NCBI RefSeq assembly: GCF_001952075.1 | Contig: NZ_LXYU01000004.1 | Span: 1-64,000 of the forward strand | Length of the DNA: 64,000 nucleotides | DNA from: Ditibartonella apis | GTDB taxonomy: Bacteria; Pseudomonadota; Alphaproteobacteria; Rhizobiales; Rhizobiaceae | Reading direction: 5' to 3' | Part shown: one piece after another, positions 11,501-18,959 of the stretch | Layout of the letters: each line of letters opens with the position of its first letter | Numbering within the stretch: position 1 is the stretch's first letter | Notes under the pieces: model-generated | Told to the model about the DNA's origin: nothing | The model's database searches: none | The model's input: the letters and a program-made list of their open reading frames with translations, nothing else | Made by a program: the position numbers and the translations under genes

Positions 11501-12728
11501 CTATGGTGCTCGCATCTTTGTTGACGATGGTGACATCGTTAAACGCGGGCAACGTATTGCCGAGTGGGATCCGTATACCCGTCCGATCATGACCGAAGTT
11601 GAAGGTTATATCGGGTTCGAAGATATGGTTGACGGTCTATCTGTTACAGAAACGACCGATGAATCGACCGGTATTACCAAACGTCAGGTTATCGACTGGC
11701 GTGCTAACCCGCGCGGTGCAGATCTGAAGCCGGCCATTGTTATCTATTCTGATAAGAAAGGCAGCAAGATCGCCAAGCTTTCCAAGGGAGGCGATGCCCG
11801 CTACATGATGTCTGTGGAGACCGTTCTTTCGGTTGAACCGGGCGCTCATGTGAAGGCTGGTGACGTCATTGGTCGTTTGCCGATGGAAAGCGCCAAGACA
11901 AAGGATATTACCGGTGGTCTTCCGCGTGTTGCCGAGCTCTTTGAAGCCCGTCGTCCGAAGGATCATGCCATTATTGCAGAAATTGATGGCACCATCCGCT
12001 TCGGGCGCGACTATAAGAACAAACGGCGTATCACAATCGAACCGAATGACGACACGGTTGAACCGGTGGAATACCTCATTCCGAAGGGTAAACCGTTCCA
12101 TCTGCAGGATGGTGACCAGATTGAAAAGGGTGATTATATCCTTGACGGTAATCCGGCACCTCATGATATTCTGGCAATCAATGGCGTCGAAGCCTTGGCT
12201 TCTTATCTCGTCAACGAGATTCAGTCAGTTTATCGTCTCCAGGGCGTCGTGATTAACGATAAGCATATCGAAGTTATCGTTCGTCAAATGCTGCAGAAGG
12301 TCGAAATTACCGATTCAGGTGATTCAAGTTATATTCCGGGTGACAATGTTGACCGGATAGAGCTTCAGGAGGTCAATGACCGGCTTATTGAAGAAGGTAA
12401 GAAACCGGCAAGCGGTAACCCCGTTCTGTTGGGTATTACCAAAGCTTCGTTGCAGACTCCGTCATTTATTTCGGCTGCATCTTTCCAGGAAACAACACGC
12501 GTGCTTACCGAAGCCGCTGTTGCCGGAAAGATCGATACGTTGCAGGGCTTGAAGGAGAACGTTATCGTCGGTCGCCTTATCCCGGCCGGTACCGGTGGCA
12601 CAATTGCCCAAATCCGTCGTATTGCCACAGCTCGTGACGATCTCATCGTTGACGAACATCGCAAGGCAAGTGGTGGTGAAAAAGCAAATGCCATGTTGTC
12701 CGACATGACACGCCCGGCCGCTGAATAA
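8520..12728 (+). CDS. rpoC: DNA-directed RNA polymerase subunit beta'
   Basis: This is the beta-prime subunit, carrying the catalytic magnesium site. The 1402-residue product starts at ATG 8520 behind AAGGAGAACGGC. The N-terminal zinc ribbon is CLCG...ICEKCG near residues 70-90. The catalytic [12 protein letters not shown] is near residue 460, the trigger-loop region follows [19 protein letters not shown] near 920, and a second zinc cluster ([15 protein letters not shown]) is near 884. It is the distal gene of the rpoBC unit; the gap of about 150 bases holds a hairpin but no terminator. Confidence 0.99.
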   Translation: MNQEVMNLFNPQAPTQTFDSIRISIASPEKILSWSYGEIKKPETINYRTFKPERDGLFCARIFGPIKDYECLCGKYKRMKYKGIICEKCGVEVTLSRVRRERMGHIELAAPVAHIWFLKSLPSRIGTLLDMTLKDIERVLYFENYIVTEPGLTSLKMHQLLSEEEYMMAVDEFGPDQFTALIGAEAIYELLAAMDLQKIAADLRAELAETTSDLKIKKLMKRLKIVENFIESGNRPEWMIMKVIPVIPPDLRPLVPLDGGRFATSDLNDLYRRVINRNNRLKRLIELRAPGIIVRNEKRMLQEAVDALFDNGRRGRVITGANKRPLKSLSDMLKGKQGRFRQNLLGKRVDYSGRSVIVTGPELKLHQCGLPKKMALELFKPFIYARLDAKGYSSTVKQAKKLVEKERPEVWDILEEVIREHPILLNRAPTLHRLGIQAFEPTLIEGKAIQLHPLVCTAFNADFDGDQMAVHVPLSLEAQLEARVLMMSTNNILHPANGAPIIVPSQDMVLGLYYLSIVCEHEPGEGMAFGDMGELQHALDSKVVTLHTKIKGRVKSLDADGNVVSKIYDTTPGRLIIGETLPKNPNIKFDIVNQEMTKKNISKMIDHVYRHCGQKETVMFCDRIMSLGFANACRAGISFGKDDMVIPESKAKLVQETEALAKEYEQQYNDGLITQGEKYNKVVDAWGKCTDRVADEMMKRIQAVEFDPVTGRQKPMNSIYMMSHSGARGSPNQMKQLGGMRGLMAKPSGEIIETPIISNFKEGLTVNEYFNSTHGARKGLADTALKTANSGYLTRRLVDVAQDAIISEVDCGTDKGLTMQAIVDAGQVVASLGQRILGRTALHDIIHPTTGEVIVEGGRMIEEADVAKIEAAGIQSVQIRSALTCETRVGVCAKCYGRDLARGTPVNQGEAVGVIAAQSIGEPGTQLTMRTFHLGGTAQVVDTSYLEASYEGKVELRNRKVVRNSEGHLVVMGRNMAILIKDENGKERASHRITYGARIFVDDGDIVKRGQRIAEWDPYTRPIMTEVEGYIGFEDMVDGLSVTETTDESTGITKRQVIDWRANPRGADLKPAIVIYSDKKGSKIAKLSKGGDARYMMSVETVLSVEPGAHVKAGDVIGRLPMESAKTKDITGGLPRVAELFEARRPKDHAIIAEIDGTIRFGRDYKNKRRITIEPNDDTVEPVEYLIPKGKPFHLQDGDQIEKGDYILDGNPAPHDILAINGVEALASYLVNEIQSVYRLQGVVINDKHIEVIVRQMLQKVEITDSGDSSYIPGDNVDRIELQEVNDRLIEEGKKPASGNPVLLGITKASLQTPSFISAASFQETTRVLTEAAVAGKIDTLQGLKENVIVGRLIPAGTGGTIAQIRRIATARDDLIVDEHRKASGGEKANAMLSDMTRPAAE

Positions 12729-12745
12729 GCTCATATTAAAATAAA

Positions 12746-12777
12746 TAAAAAGCCCGGTTTTTTGCCGGGCTTTTTTA
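12746..12777 (+). terminator. Rho-independent terminator of rpoBC
   Basis: AAAAAGCCCGG (12747-12757) pairs with CCGGGC plus the following T run (12765-12776) around a T-rich loop. This is a classic GC stem with an oligo-T tail about 20 bases after the rpoC stop. Because the left arm is preceded by A residues, it could also work on the opposite strand for the VOC gene. Confidence 0.9.
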
Positions 12778-12835
12778 TTTTGGCATTTGAAACAAATAAG
12801 CGATTGCACCGCTTTTCAGATTTTAATGTAGATAT

Positions 12836-13219
12836 TTATTGTAGATATTCTGAAATCTCGATCAAATTCAGGTCCGGATCACGCACATAAACCGAACGTA
12901 TTTTTCCTTTTGCGCCGGTTCGCTCGACTGGACCTTCAACAATAGGGCAGTTGTTCTTTTTCAGGTGAGTAATGACTTCATCGATAGGAAGTTTTGATAT
13001 GAAACAGAGGTCCAAACTACCCGGAACGGGCAGGTGAGCCTTGGGGTCATACTCTTTGCCATATTGATGCAGATTGATCTTCTGATTGCCGAAGCGGAGT
13101 GCAAAACGATTTTCTCCGAAAACTTCGAGCTTAAGCTCCAGAATTTCCGTGTAAAAACGCTTGGTTGCTTCGAGATCGAAACAAGTCATCACGATATGAT
13201 CAATGTGATCTATGAACAT
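12836..13219 (-). CDS. VOC (glyoxalase/bleomycin-resistance) superfamily protein
   Basis: This is a 127-residue single-domain vicinal-oxygen-chelate protein. It begins MFIDHIDHIVMTCFD, where the second His is the usual first metal ligand. It continues with TKRFYTEILELKLEVFGENR, INLHQYGKEYDPKAH, GSLDLCF, and ends with YVRDPDLNLIEISEY, where the Glu is the usual last ligand. This is the two-betaalphabetabetabeta VOC pattern. The start at 13219 is preferred because GGAGG lies just upstream; a longer frame to 13312 would add a hydrophobic, AT-rich extension. The substrate cannot be deduced; relatives include glyoxalases, FosX-like enzymes and many uncharacterised proteins. It is a single gene, convergent with rpoC. 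Confidence 0.85.
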   Translation of the reverse strand: MFIDHIDHIVMTCFDLEATKRFYTEILELKLEVFGENRFALRFGNQKINLHQYGKEYDPKAHLPVPGSLDLCFISKLPIDEVITHLKKNNCPIVEGPVERTGAKGKIRSVYVRDPDLNLIEISEYLQ

Positions 13220-13876
13220 AATGGGCCTCCGGTAAATTTGAAAATAGATAACAATGAATAAAATTGTTTCAGACGTTTTAAAAATATTAAAATCTATTGT
13301 TTCAAGAAACATAAATTCGGTGTTTAAAATCTTTTACGAGTGGAAAATTTAGCGCTCGAAACGATGTAATGAATTGGAAAATTAAATATTTATATGGAAA
13401 ATTGTATCTTTCACCTTCAAAAGAATGATTGAGTAACCGAAATAAATCGTTAAAAAAAGAACCTGAATTAATGGAAATTTTGACTGGAACCAATTGCAAC
13501 AATTTTCCCTTCGGTTTTCCTATACTTTTGCTACCCGAAAACGGTCGTTGTTTAATAGATAAGCTTGCGGGTGCCGGTTTCACGAATGTCACCAGTAAAA
13601 CAGTAAACGCATATCTTGCTAAAATTTGCGTGGCTTAGGGGCGTTTGAACAGTAATTGGCGTTATTCTCGCGGATGACCACCACTATATATTGTTAAAAG
13701 TTCAATCATTTCGGAAGTTCAAAGCGAAATAGTGATCTGTCGTCGCGAGGTTGAAAATCGTCGCACGGGTTGCGATTGGTTAAGTTTTGTCCCCGTCGGT
13801 ATAGCTGCAATTAATGCTATTACGGGGACAGAACTTCCAAAAACGGATATCTGATGAAACTTTTTGCCGGAAAACG
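13220..13876. other. Long noncoding stretch between the VOC gene and the MHS transporter
   Basis: These 657 AT-rich bases contain no ORF I can support. A frame on the plus strand from TTG 13429 to 13638 has no ribosome-binding site and no family resemblance. A short in-frame string at 13652-13684 reads VIGVILADDHH, reminiscent of the start of NarL-type receiver domains, but it stops soon after. The right end holds a nested palindrome at 13782-13836. Confidence 0.5.
13782..13836. repeat. Nested inverted repeat downstream of the MHS transporter gene
   Basis: The outer arms AAGTTTTGTCCCCGT (13782-13796) and ACGGGGACAGAACTT (13822-13836) pair over 15 bases with one wobble. Inside, ATAGC (13801-13805) pairs with GCTAT (13816-13820). 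The stem lies about 40 bases beyond the stop of the minus-strand transporter gene. It could be its terminator, although no clear T run follows, or a protein-binding palindrome. Confidence 0.6.
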
Positions 13877-15187
13877 CTAGTTCTTGAACTTGGTGTATCG
13901 TTTCCCTTGATCGCAAAGAACGGCGACGACGACAATGATTGCCGAGCACATTAAAATTAAAGACACTGCGGATGTAGAATTGTTCGGTGAAGCTGCGACG
14001 AGCCCCAAGGCGCTCATTGGTGCCAAACCGCCTGCAATTGCTGTTCCGAGTTCACGACCCGTTCCGACACCTGTGGATCTGGTTTCGACAGGAAATTGAC
14101 GGCTTAAAAATGATCCTTGCGGCGCAAACATCATCGGCGCCAGGATACCTGTAGCGATAGCAAGTGCAAGGTAGATCAGAAGGTGATTGCCGCTTTCAAG
14201 CAACATCATGAAGGGATAAGCAAAGGCGATAGAGAGAATACCACCAGTAGCCAAAACAGCTTTGCTACTCCAACGATCGCATAACCAGCCGAATGCAGGA
14301 ACGGAAAAAATGGCTATGAAGCTTGCAATTGTTATCGAAAGTGATGTGGTTTTCGCACTTACATGCTGATATTCGACAAGGTAAGCGAGTGAAAAAGTTT
14401 TAAAAATATAACTTAATGCATTGTATCCGATAGCAACGAAAAAGACGACTAGCAGACCTTTGTAACTATATTTGAATACGTCTTTCAAAGGCGTGTTGTG
14501 TTGGGTGTGTTCCTTTTTCATATCAACGAATTCGGGTGTTTCAGGTAATTGACTGCGAACCCATAAGCCGACAAAAACGAGTACAATCGACAACAGAAAG
14601 GGTATTCGCCACCCACCGGAAAGTAGAAAATCATCACCATGAATAGTGAGTATAAAGATAATTCCCGAAGATAGAAGAAGCCCGAGATTTAATCCTAAAG
14701 CGGGCCAGGCACCTTGCCTTCCACGTCTGGTCTTCGAGGCGTGTTCATATGAGGTTACAGCCGCTCCTGCCAATTCTGCACCGGCTCCAAGCCCTTGAAT
14801 AATTCTTATTGCGACAAGTAGAACCGCACTCCAGATGCCCAACTTTTCATAAGACGGGATGAGACCAATCAGGGCGGTACATGTTCCCATCATACAAAAT
14901 GTCACAAATAACATTTGTTTACGACCGTAACGATCTCCGAAATATCCAAAGAACATACCGCCGATTGGCCGAGCAAGAAAACCGATCGCAAAAGTGGCAA
15001 ACGCTTTCAATGTGGCTGATTGTGTGTCGGAACTGTCGAAAAATACACGGCCGAATACGATTGATGCCATAGTTGCATACAGATAGAAATCATACCATTC
15101 CAACATCGACCCGACGATTGTGGCTGTCGCAACTTTTCTATTGCGCTTTTTTGCTTCAACTTCTGTTTCACCGATTATTACACTCAT
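13877..15187 (-). CDS. MFS transporter, metabolite:H+ symporter (MHS) family
   Basis: This 436-residue inner-membrane carrier has about twelve membrane segments. MHS-family signs are VGSMLEWYDFYLYA after the cytoplasmic N terminus, GFLARPIGGMFFGYFGDRYGR containing the MFS loop 2-3 motif G..(A/G)DR.GR, and RIIQGLGAGAELAGAAV in helix 4. MHS members carry 2-oxoglutarate, citrate, shikimate, proline/betaine and similar acids with protons. It is divergent from the L-2-hydroxyglutarate oxidase gene and shares its promoter region, so a dicarboxylate such as 2-hydroxyglutarate or 2-oxoglutarate is the natural guess. That substrate is inference. GGAGGAGC-type sequence lies just upstream of ATG 15187. 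Confidence 0.88.
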   Translation of the reverse strand: MSVIIGETEVEAKKRNRKVATATIVGSMLEWYDFYLYATMASIVFGRVFFDSSDTQSATLKAFATFAIGFLARPIGGMFFGYFGDRYGRKQMLFVTFCMMGTCTALIGLIPSYEKLGIWSAVLLVAIRIIQGLGAGAELAGAAVTSYEHASKTRRGRQGAWPALGLNLGLLLSSGIIFILTIHGDDFLLSGGWRIPFLLSIVLVFVGLWVRSQLPETPEFVDMKKEHTQHNTPLKDVFKYSYKGLLVVFFVAIGYNALSYIFKTFSLAYLVEYQHVSAKTTSLSITIASFIAIFSVPAFGWLCDRWSSKAVLATGGILSIAFAYPFMMLLESGNHLLIYLALAIATGILAPMMFAPQGSFLSRQFPVETRSTGVGTGRELGTAIAGGLAPMSALGLVAASPNNSTSAVSLILMCSAIIVVVAVLCDQGKRYTKFKN

Positions 15188-15287
15188 CTCAAGCTCCTCC
15201 CATACCGCGAACGTTGTCCTCTAGCGTGTGAATGGTATGCGCTAATGTAAAACGACCACTCAACTTTATCGCGATTAATATTGCCAG

Positions 15288-15334
15288 TTATCATGTTGTA
15301 TGATAACTTGACAAGTCAATTTGATAATTATCAA
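15288..15334. promoter_or_regulatory. Palindrome-rich divergent operator between the MHS transporter and lhgO
   Basis: Three palindromes are packed into 47 bases. TTATCAT-GTTGT-ATGATAA is at 15288-15306. ACTTGACAAGT is at 15306-15316. The perfect 14-mer TTGATAATTATCAA is at 15321-15334. They lie between divergent starts (15187 minus, 15371 plus). FadR-type GntR proteins bind short palindromes of this kind, and such a regulator is encoded just beyond lhgO. That regulator acting here is inference. Confidence 0.6.
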
Positions 15335-15370
15335 AATGGAAAATCCGGTCAATTTTTCGGGAGGAAACAA

Positions 15371-16570
15371 GTGGCAGTTTATGATTTTTGTGTTGTCGGT
15401 GCCGGAATTGTCGGTTTGTCGACCGCTATGCAGCTATTGCAAAAATATCCGCAAAAGAAACTCGTCCTCATTGAGAAGGAGGAGGGGCCGGCGTTCCATC
15501 AAACCGGGCATAATAGCGGGGTCATTCATGCAGGCGTGTATTACGCTCCTGGCAGTTTAAAAGCGCAATTTTGTAAAGAGGGATTGGCAGCGACTATCGC
15601 TTTTTGCAAGTCGCATGATGTCCGTTTTGAACAATGCGGTAAACTGATTGTTGCTACCAACCCGATAGAACTCGAACGGCTTGATGCACTCGAACAACGA
15701 GCAACTAAAAACGGTTTAAATCTCGAAAGAGTGGACAAGGGATGGATAAGGGAAAACGAACCATCTATTTCGGGTGTAAGCGGGTTGCTTGTTAAGGATA
15801 CCGGTATTGTCGATTATCCCGGTATGTGTAAAGCAATGGCGAATGAAATTATTCGTTTGGGGGGAGAAATTCGCTACAATACGGCATGTTTGGCTATAGC
15901 AGAAAAAACGGATTGTGTCGTTGTAGGCAGTTCTTCCGGAACTATAGAAGCTCGATATCTCATTGTCTGTGGTGGATTACAGGCGGATCGCCTCGCCAAA
16001 ATGGCAGGTTTGAAGATAGATTTCCAGATTATCCCTTTTCGTGGAGACTATTTTCGTTTGTCATCGCGCTTAAAAAATTTGCCCAAACATCTTATTTATC
16101 CGGTACCTGATCCCGACCTTCCGTTTTTGGGAGTTCATCTAACAAGAATGATTAATGGTGCTACTACTGTCGGGCCCAACGCATGTTTGGCACTGGCACG
16201 CGAGAAATATTCCCGATTTGCTTTCAATTTTAAAGATGCCCTATCAATGGTGTCTTTTGCCGGTCTCTGGCACGTATTGTGGAACAATAGAAAGTCGGCT
16301 TTTTCCGAGCTGGAAAGCAGTTTTATGCCGAAACAATATCTCAAGTTGTGTCAGAAATACTGTCCCGAACTGAAAATTGAAGATTTGCAGCCTTATCCTT
16401 CAGGTATAAGGGCTCAAGCAGTTTTGTCCAATGGAGAAATGGTCCATGACTTCTTGATAAGACAGACGGCACGTATGATACATATTTGCAATGCACCTTC
16501 ACCAGCAGCTACTGCATCATTACCGATCGGTCGGCACATCGTTTCTCTCGTTGAGAAAATGGATGTTTAA
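15371..16570 (+). CDS. lhgO: L-2-hydroxyglutarate oxidase/dehydrogenase, FAD-dependent
   Basis: This enzyme oxidises L-2-hydroxyglutarate to 2-oxoglutarate with FAD, passing electrons to the respiratory chain or oxygen. The 399-residue product closely follows the LhgO pattern. The FAD-binding start is YDFCVVGAGIVGLSTAMQLL, followed by FHQTGHNSGVIHAGVYYAPG, the central FRGDYFRL and HLIYPVPDPDLPFLGVHLTR, and the C-terminal CNAPSPAATASLPIG. GTG 15371 is chosen because GGGAGGAAAC precedes it and the product then begins like known LhgO; the longer frame from 15281 would run through the operator palindromes. In Escherichia coli and Pseudomonas lhgO is controlled by FadR-type GntR regulators (CsiR, LhgR), which matches the next gene. 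Confidence 0.92.
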   Translation: MAVYDFCVVGAGIVGLSTAMQLLQKYPQKKLVLIEKEEGPAFHQTGHNSGVIHAGVYYAPGSLKAQFCKEGLAATIAFCKSHDVRFEQCGKLIVATNPIELERLDALEQRATKNGLNLERVDKGWIRENEPSISGVSGLLVKDTGIVDYPGMCKAMANEIIRLGGEIRYNTACLAIAEKTDCVVVGSSSGTIEARYLIVCGGLQADRLAKMAGLKIDFQIIPFRGDYFRLSSRLKNLPKHLIYPVPDPDLPFLGVHLTRMINGATTVGPNACLALAREKYSRFAFNFKDALSMVSFAGLWHVLWNNRKSAFSELESSFMPKQYLKLCQKYCPELKIEDLQPYPSGIRAQAVLSNGEMVHDFLIRQTARMIHICNAPSPAATASLPIGRHIVSLVEKMDV

Positions 16571-16882
16571 AACGATAAAATTATCTTCATTGAAAGTTAA
16601 AGCTCAAAATAAACGAAAGTATTTTGTATAAAATTTTATATTTGAAATATGACAAATATTATTTTTGAATTTCCAACAAATCATTTCCATCGCTTGAAAT
16701 TGAAGGACAATATTGGGTGTCGAAATATTTTTATGAAGTTTATTTGGAAAAAATTATTGGAAGTAAAAATTCATTGGTGTTGAGATGCTCATTAGAAAAA
16801 TGGCTAGAGTGAGGTCAATTTTCAGAGTCGTCAGACGGTAAATTCTTGTTTTGTTGAAAAAATTACGTAAATTGGAGTTGCA
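16571..16882. other. AT-rich gap between lhgO and the GntR regulator
   Basis: These 312 bases are markedly more AT-rich than their surroundings. A 44-codon frame (16649-16783) exists but has no good ribosome-binding site and an implausible composition. No terminator was recognised after lhgO. The right end holds TTGGAGTTGCA, the ribosome-binding site of the regulator gene. Confidence 0.45.
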
Positions 16883-17686
16883 ATGGCTATGTTGCAAGTT
16901 CTGGCGGGTGAACCAAAAGAAGAGTTTCGGGTGATGGACAAAAATAATTTAAAAGCCGCTACGACAAACGGTAACTCAAACGATACGACGAATTATCCAC
17001 CAGTAAGAAGAAGAGCGACATTGGCAGATCAGATCGTTGATGTGTTGCGTTCCCGAATTACGTCCGGAAACTTGGCCGTTGGGGATCAACTGCCGACCGA
17101 ACAACAACTTTCTGATGGTTTTCAGGTCAGCCGGGCAGTGGTGCGGGAGGCTATTGCACGTTTGAAACAAACAGGACTGATCAGAACACAGCAGGGCCGC
17201 GGAGCTTTTGTGATCAAGCCGAATAACCCGGCAGAATTTTTAAAACTCGATTTTCATTCGGGTATAGAACCCTCTCATGTGATGGAGCTAAGGCGTGTCA
17301 TCGAAGTTGCCGCGGCCAGATTTGCTGCACAAAGACGTACGGATGACGATATTGCCCGTCTTGATCGCGAGATAGCAATTCTGGAAAATGCAGGTAACGA
17401 TCTTGACCAGCGTGTGGAAGCAGATATGAGGTTCCACCAAGCTATTGCCGTAGCAAGTGGAAATCCGCTTTTTGTATTGGTTTTAGAAAAATTGCACGAA
17501 ACAATGACGGATTTTTTGAAGCTTGCTCATGGGAACACAAGCAAAGTGGCTGGAGCGTTTCAAGCCGCGGAAAAGGAACATCGGGCAATTGCCGAGGCAA
17601 TATTGAACGGCGATAAAGATAAAGCGGGTAACGCTATGCTAAAACATTTGGAACGGTCGGCTATCAGGCTTTCCATTTTTAATTAA
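16883..17686 (+). CDS. GntR family transcriptional regulator, FadR subfamily
   Basis: This 267-residue DNA-binding repressor or activator has an N-terminal winged helix at about residues 44-112 (LADQIVDVLRSRITSGNLAV, GDQLPTEQQLSDGFQVSRAV, VREAIARLKQTGLIRTQQGR). The all-helical FCD effector domain includes MELRRVIEVAAARFAA and metal-ligand-like residues in ADMRFHQAIAVASGN and EHRAIAEAI. The first 40 residues are a low-complexity extension; starts at 16889 or 16934 are also possible, but 16883 follows GGAG. Its position after lhgO suggests it controls lhgO and the divergent transporter, like LhgR/CsiR elsewhere. The effector would then be L-2-hydroxyglutarate (inference). Confidence 0.9.
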   Translation: MAMLQVLAGEPKEEFRVMDKNNLKAATTNGNSNDTTNYPPVRRRATLADQIVDVLRSRITSGNLAVGDQLPTEQQLSDGFQVSRAVVREAIARLKQTGLIRTQQGRGAFVIKPNNPAEFLKLDFHSGIEPSHVMELRRVIEVAAARFAAQRRTDDDIARLDREIAILENAGNDLDQRVEADMRFHQAIAVASGNPLFVLVLEKLHETMTDFLKLAHGNTSKVAGAFQAAEKEHRAIAEAILNGDKDKAGNAMLKHLERSAIRLSIFN

Positions 17687-17721
17687 TCTAGCTGATTTTT
17701 AAAATCGCATTTCTAGTCAGA

Positions 17722-18108
17722 TCAATGATCGTTCTCGTCGTGATCGTGGTCGCCGATCTCTATATTTGCGTCGTCAAGCGTGAGCTCGTGACGTTCGCAA
17801 GTTTCATACATCCAGTTGGTAAATTTCACTTTCAAACCGTTGAGAGAATAAAGGTCTGTATAGTAAATCCGGTTTGTGGCCATACACCATGGCACATCTT
17901 TTTCGTCGATGCCTGATTGTTTGTGAAGAAGCTCTGTCACATAAGCAATGCCTTCGTCGCAGCTCTTTGTACGACAGTAATTCTTATCTTGCGCAAATGC
18001 ATAAAGTTCCGAGCGGCCAAGTTGGTTGACAAGGCTATCGAACGATAAAGGAATAGCGGCAATGATAATGACTACGACGATGCCAACGATCCATTTTTTT
18101 TTATGCAT
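17722..18108 (-). CDS. Hypothetical exported or membrane-anchored protein with four cysteines
   Basis: I do not recognise a family. The 128-residue product has a basic N terminus (MHKKKW), one hydrophobic helix at about residues 7-23 (IVGIVVVIIIAAIPLSF), then a polar domain with Cys45, Cys50, Cys75 and Cys104 and an aspartate/histidine tail ending DHDHDENDH. Four cysteines in an exported domain suggest two disulfides, and the tail could bind divalent metal. Both are inferences. The start at 18108 is preferred to 18156 because a basic-hydrophobic signal or anchor then begins the protein and TGAGGTG precedes it. It stands alone, convergent with the GntR gene. Confidence 0.65.
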   Translation of the reverse strand: MHKKKWIVGIVVVIIIAAIPLSFDSLVNQLGRSELYAFAQDKNYCRTKSCDEGIAYVTELLHKQSGIDEKDVPWCMATNRIYYTDLYSLNGLKVKFTNWMYETCERHELTLDDANIEIGDHDHDENDH

Positions 18109-18529
18109 GATGGCACACCTCAGAAGGAGTGAATGATCAAACTTCGTAATTTTCATACATTAAACGGAATTCTAAACTTGTTGTAGAGCATAATTGCATC
18201 ACTTCGGTTAAAAACGATGTGCCCATACTCCTATTGCTTGTCAAAAAGCGATCGAAATTCACCCCTTTTTACTGATTGGAACAGTGGTCTCACTCGAACT
18301 ATATATTGGAAAGCCGAAAGTATGATCGGGCATTTATTGCCCGACTGGCACTAGTCGTAAAATTATGACTGCTGTTTTTTGGCCGGCAGTTTTAAACATA
18401 TAATTCAACTTTGACGCGGTTTTTTATCGGCGCTCTATTGCATCATTGCTTTTGGAAGCTATTGTAGAAGAAAAAGGGAAACATTTTGAGGCTCGACGAA
18501 TTTACGACAATGCCTTGTCTGGTAAGCAT
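18109..18529. other. Noncoding region between the four-cysteine protein and the MerR gene
   Basis: These are 421 bases between two divergent genes. A perfect hairpin TCGGGCA-TTTAT-TGCCCGA lies at 18326-18344. A weaker one, ACTGC...GCAGT followed by TTTT, lies around 18369-18395. These could end an unseen small transcript or serve as operators. No ORF is supported. Confidence 0.45.
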
Positions 18530-18916
18530 ATGCATGAATATTACTCGATAGGTGAACTCACACGGGAGTTTGGGGTAACAACGCGGACATTGCGTTATTA
18601 TGAAGATCAAGGATTAATCGTTCCGATGCGTCGTGGTCGTACCCGGCTTTACACCGAGCTTGATCGTCATCGTCTTCAACAGATATTCAGGGCCAAACGA
18701 CTTAATTTTTCCTTGGCTGAAATTGCCTCGCTGCTCACTGTTACGAATGCGCCGCTTGATGACGCCATCAAAGTGGAAAATGTCCTTCAAGAGATTAAAG
18801 AAAAACGTGAGGATTTGCGACAGATGCGCCGTGATATTGATGATTCACTTCACGAGCTCGAGCGGATTGAAGAAATCTGTTTCGAGCGCTTGGCGGAACG
18901 TGATGTCAATCGCTAA
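18530..18916 (+). CDS. MerR family transcriptional regulator
   Basis: This is a 128-residue regulator. The N-terminal MerR helix-turn-helix is YSIGELTREFGVTTRTLRYY followed by EDQGLIVPMRRGRTRLY. A dimerisation coiled coil follows (ENVLQEIKEKREDLRQMRRD, DIDDSLHELERIEEICFERL). No metal-binding cysteine set is present, so it is not a typical metal sensor; it resembles the LiuR/YbbI-like short MerR proteins of Rhizobiales. The ATG at 18530 is used; the frame extends upstream to a TTG at 18446, but that adds residues unlike the family. The target is unknown. Confidence 0.85.
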   Translation: MHEYYSIGELTREFGVTTRTLRYYEDQGLIVPMRRGRTRLYTELDRHRLQQIFRAKRLNFSLAEIASLLTVTNAPLDDAIKVENVLQEIKEKREDLRQMRRDIDDSLHELERIEEICFERLAERDVNR

Positions 18917-18959
18917 GTGAACGTTATTTCACCGTGCTTGGTCATAAATTTTACCAATG

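Noticed and set aside
13429-13638. A 69-codon plus-strand frame beside the VOC gene
   Set aside because: It starts at TTG without a ribosome-binding site and resembles no family.
16649-16783. A 44-codon frame in the gap before the GntR gene
   Set aside because: It has no good ribosome-binding site, is very AT-rich, and its composition (rich in Lys, Ile, Phe, Asn) matches random translation of AT-rich DNA.
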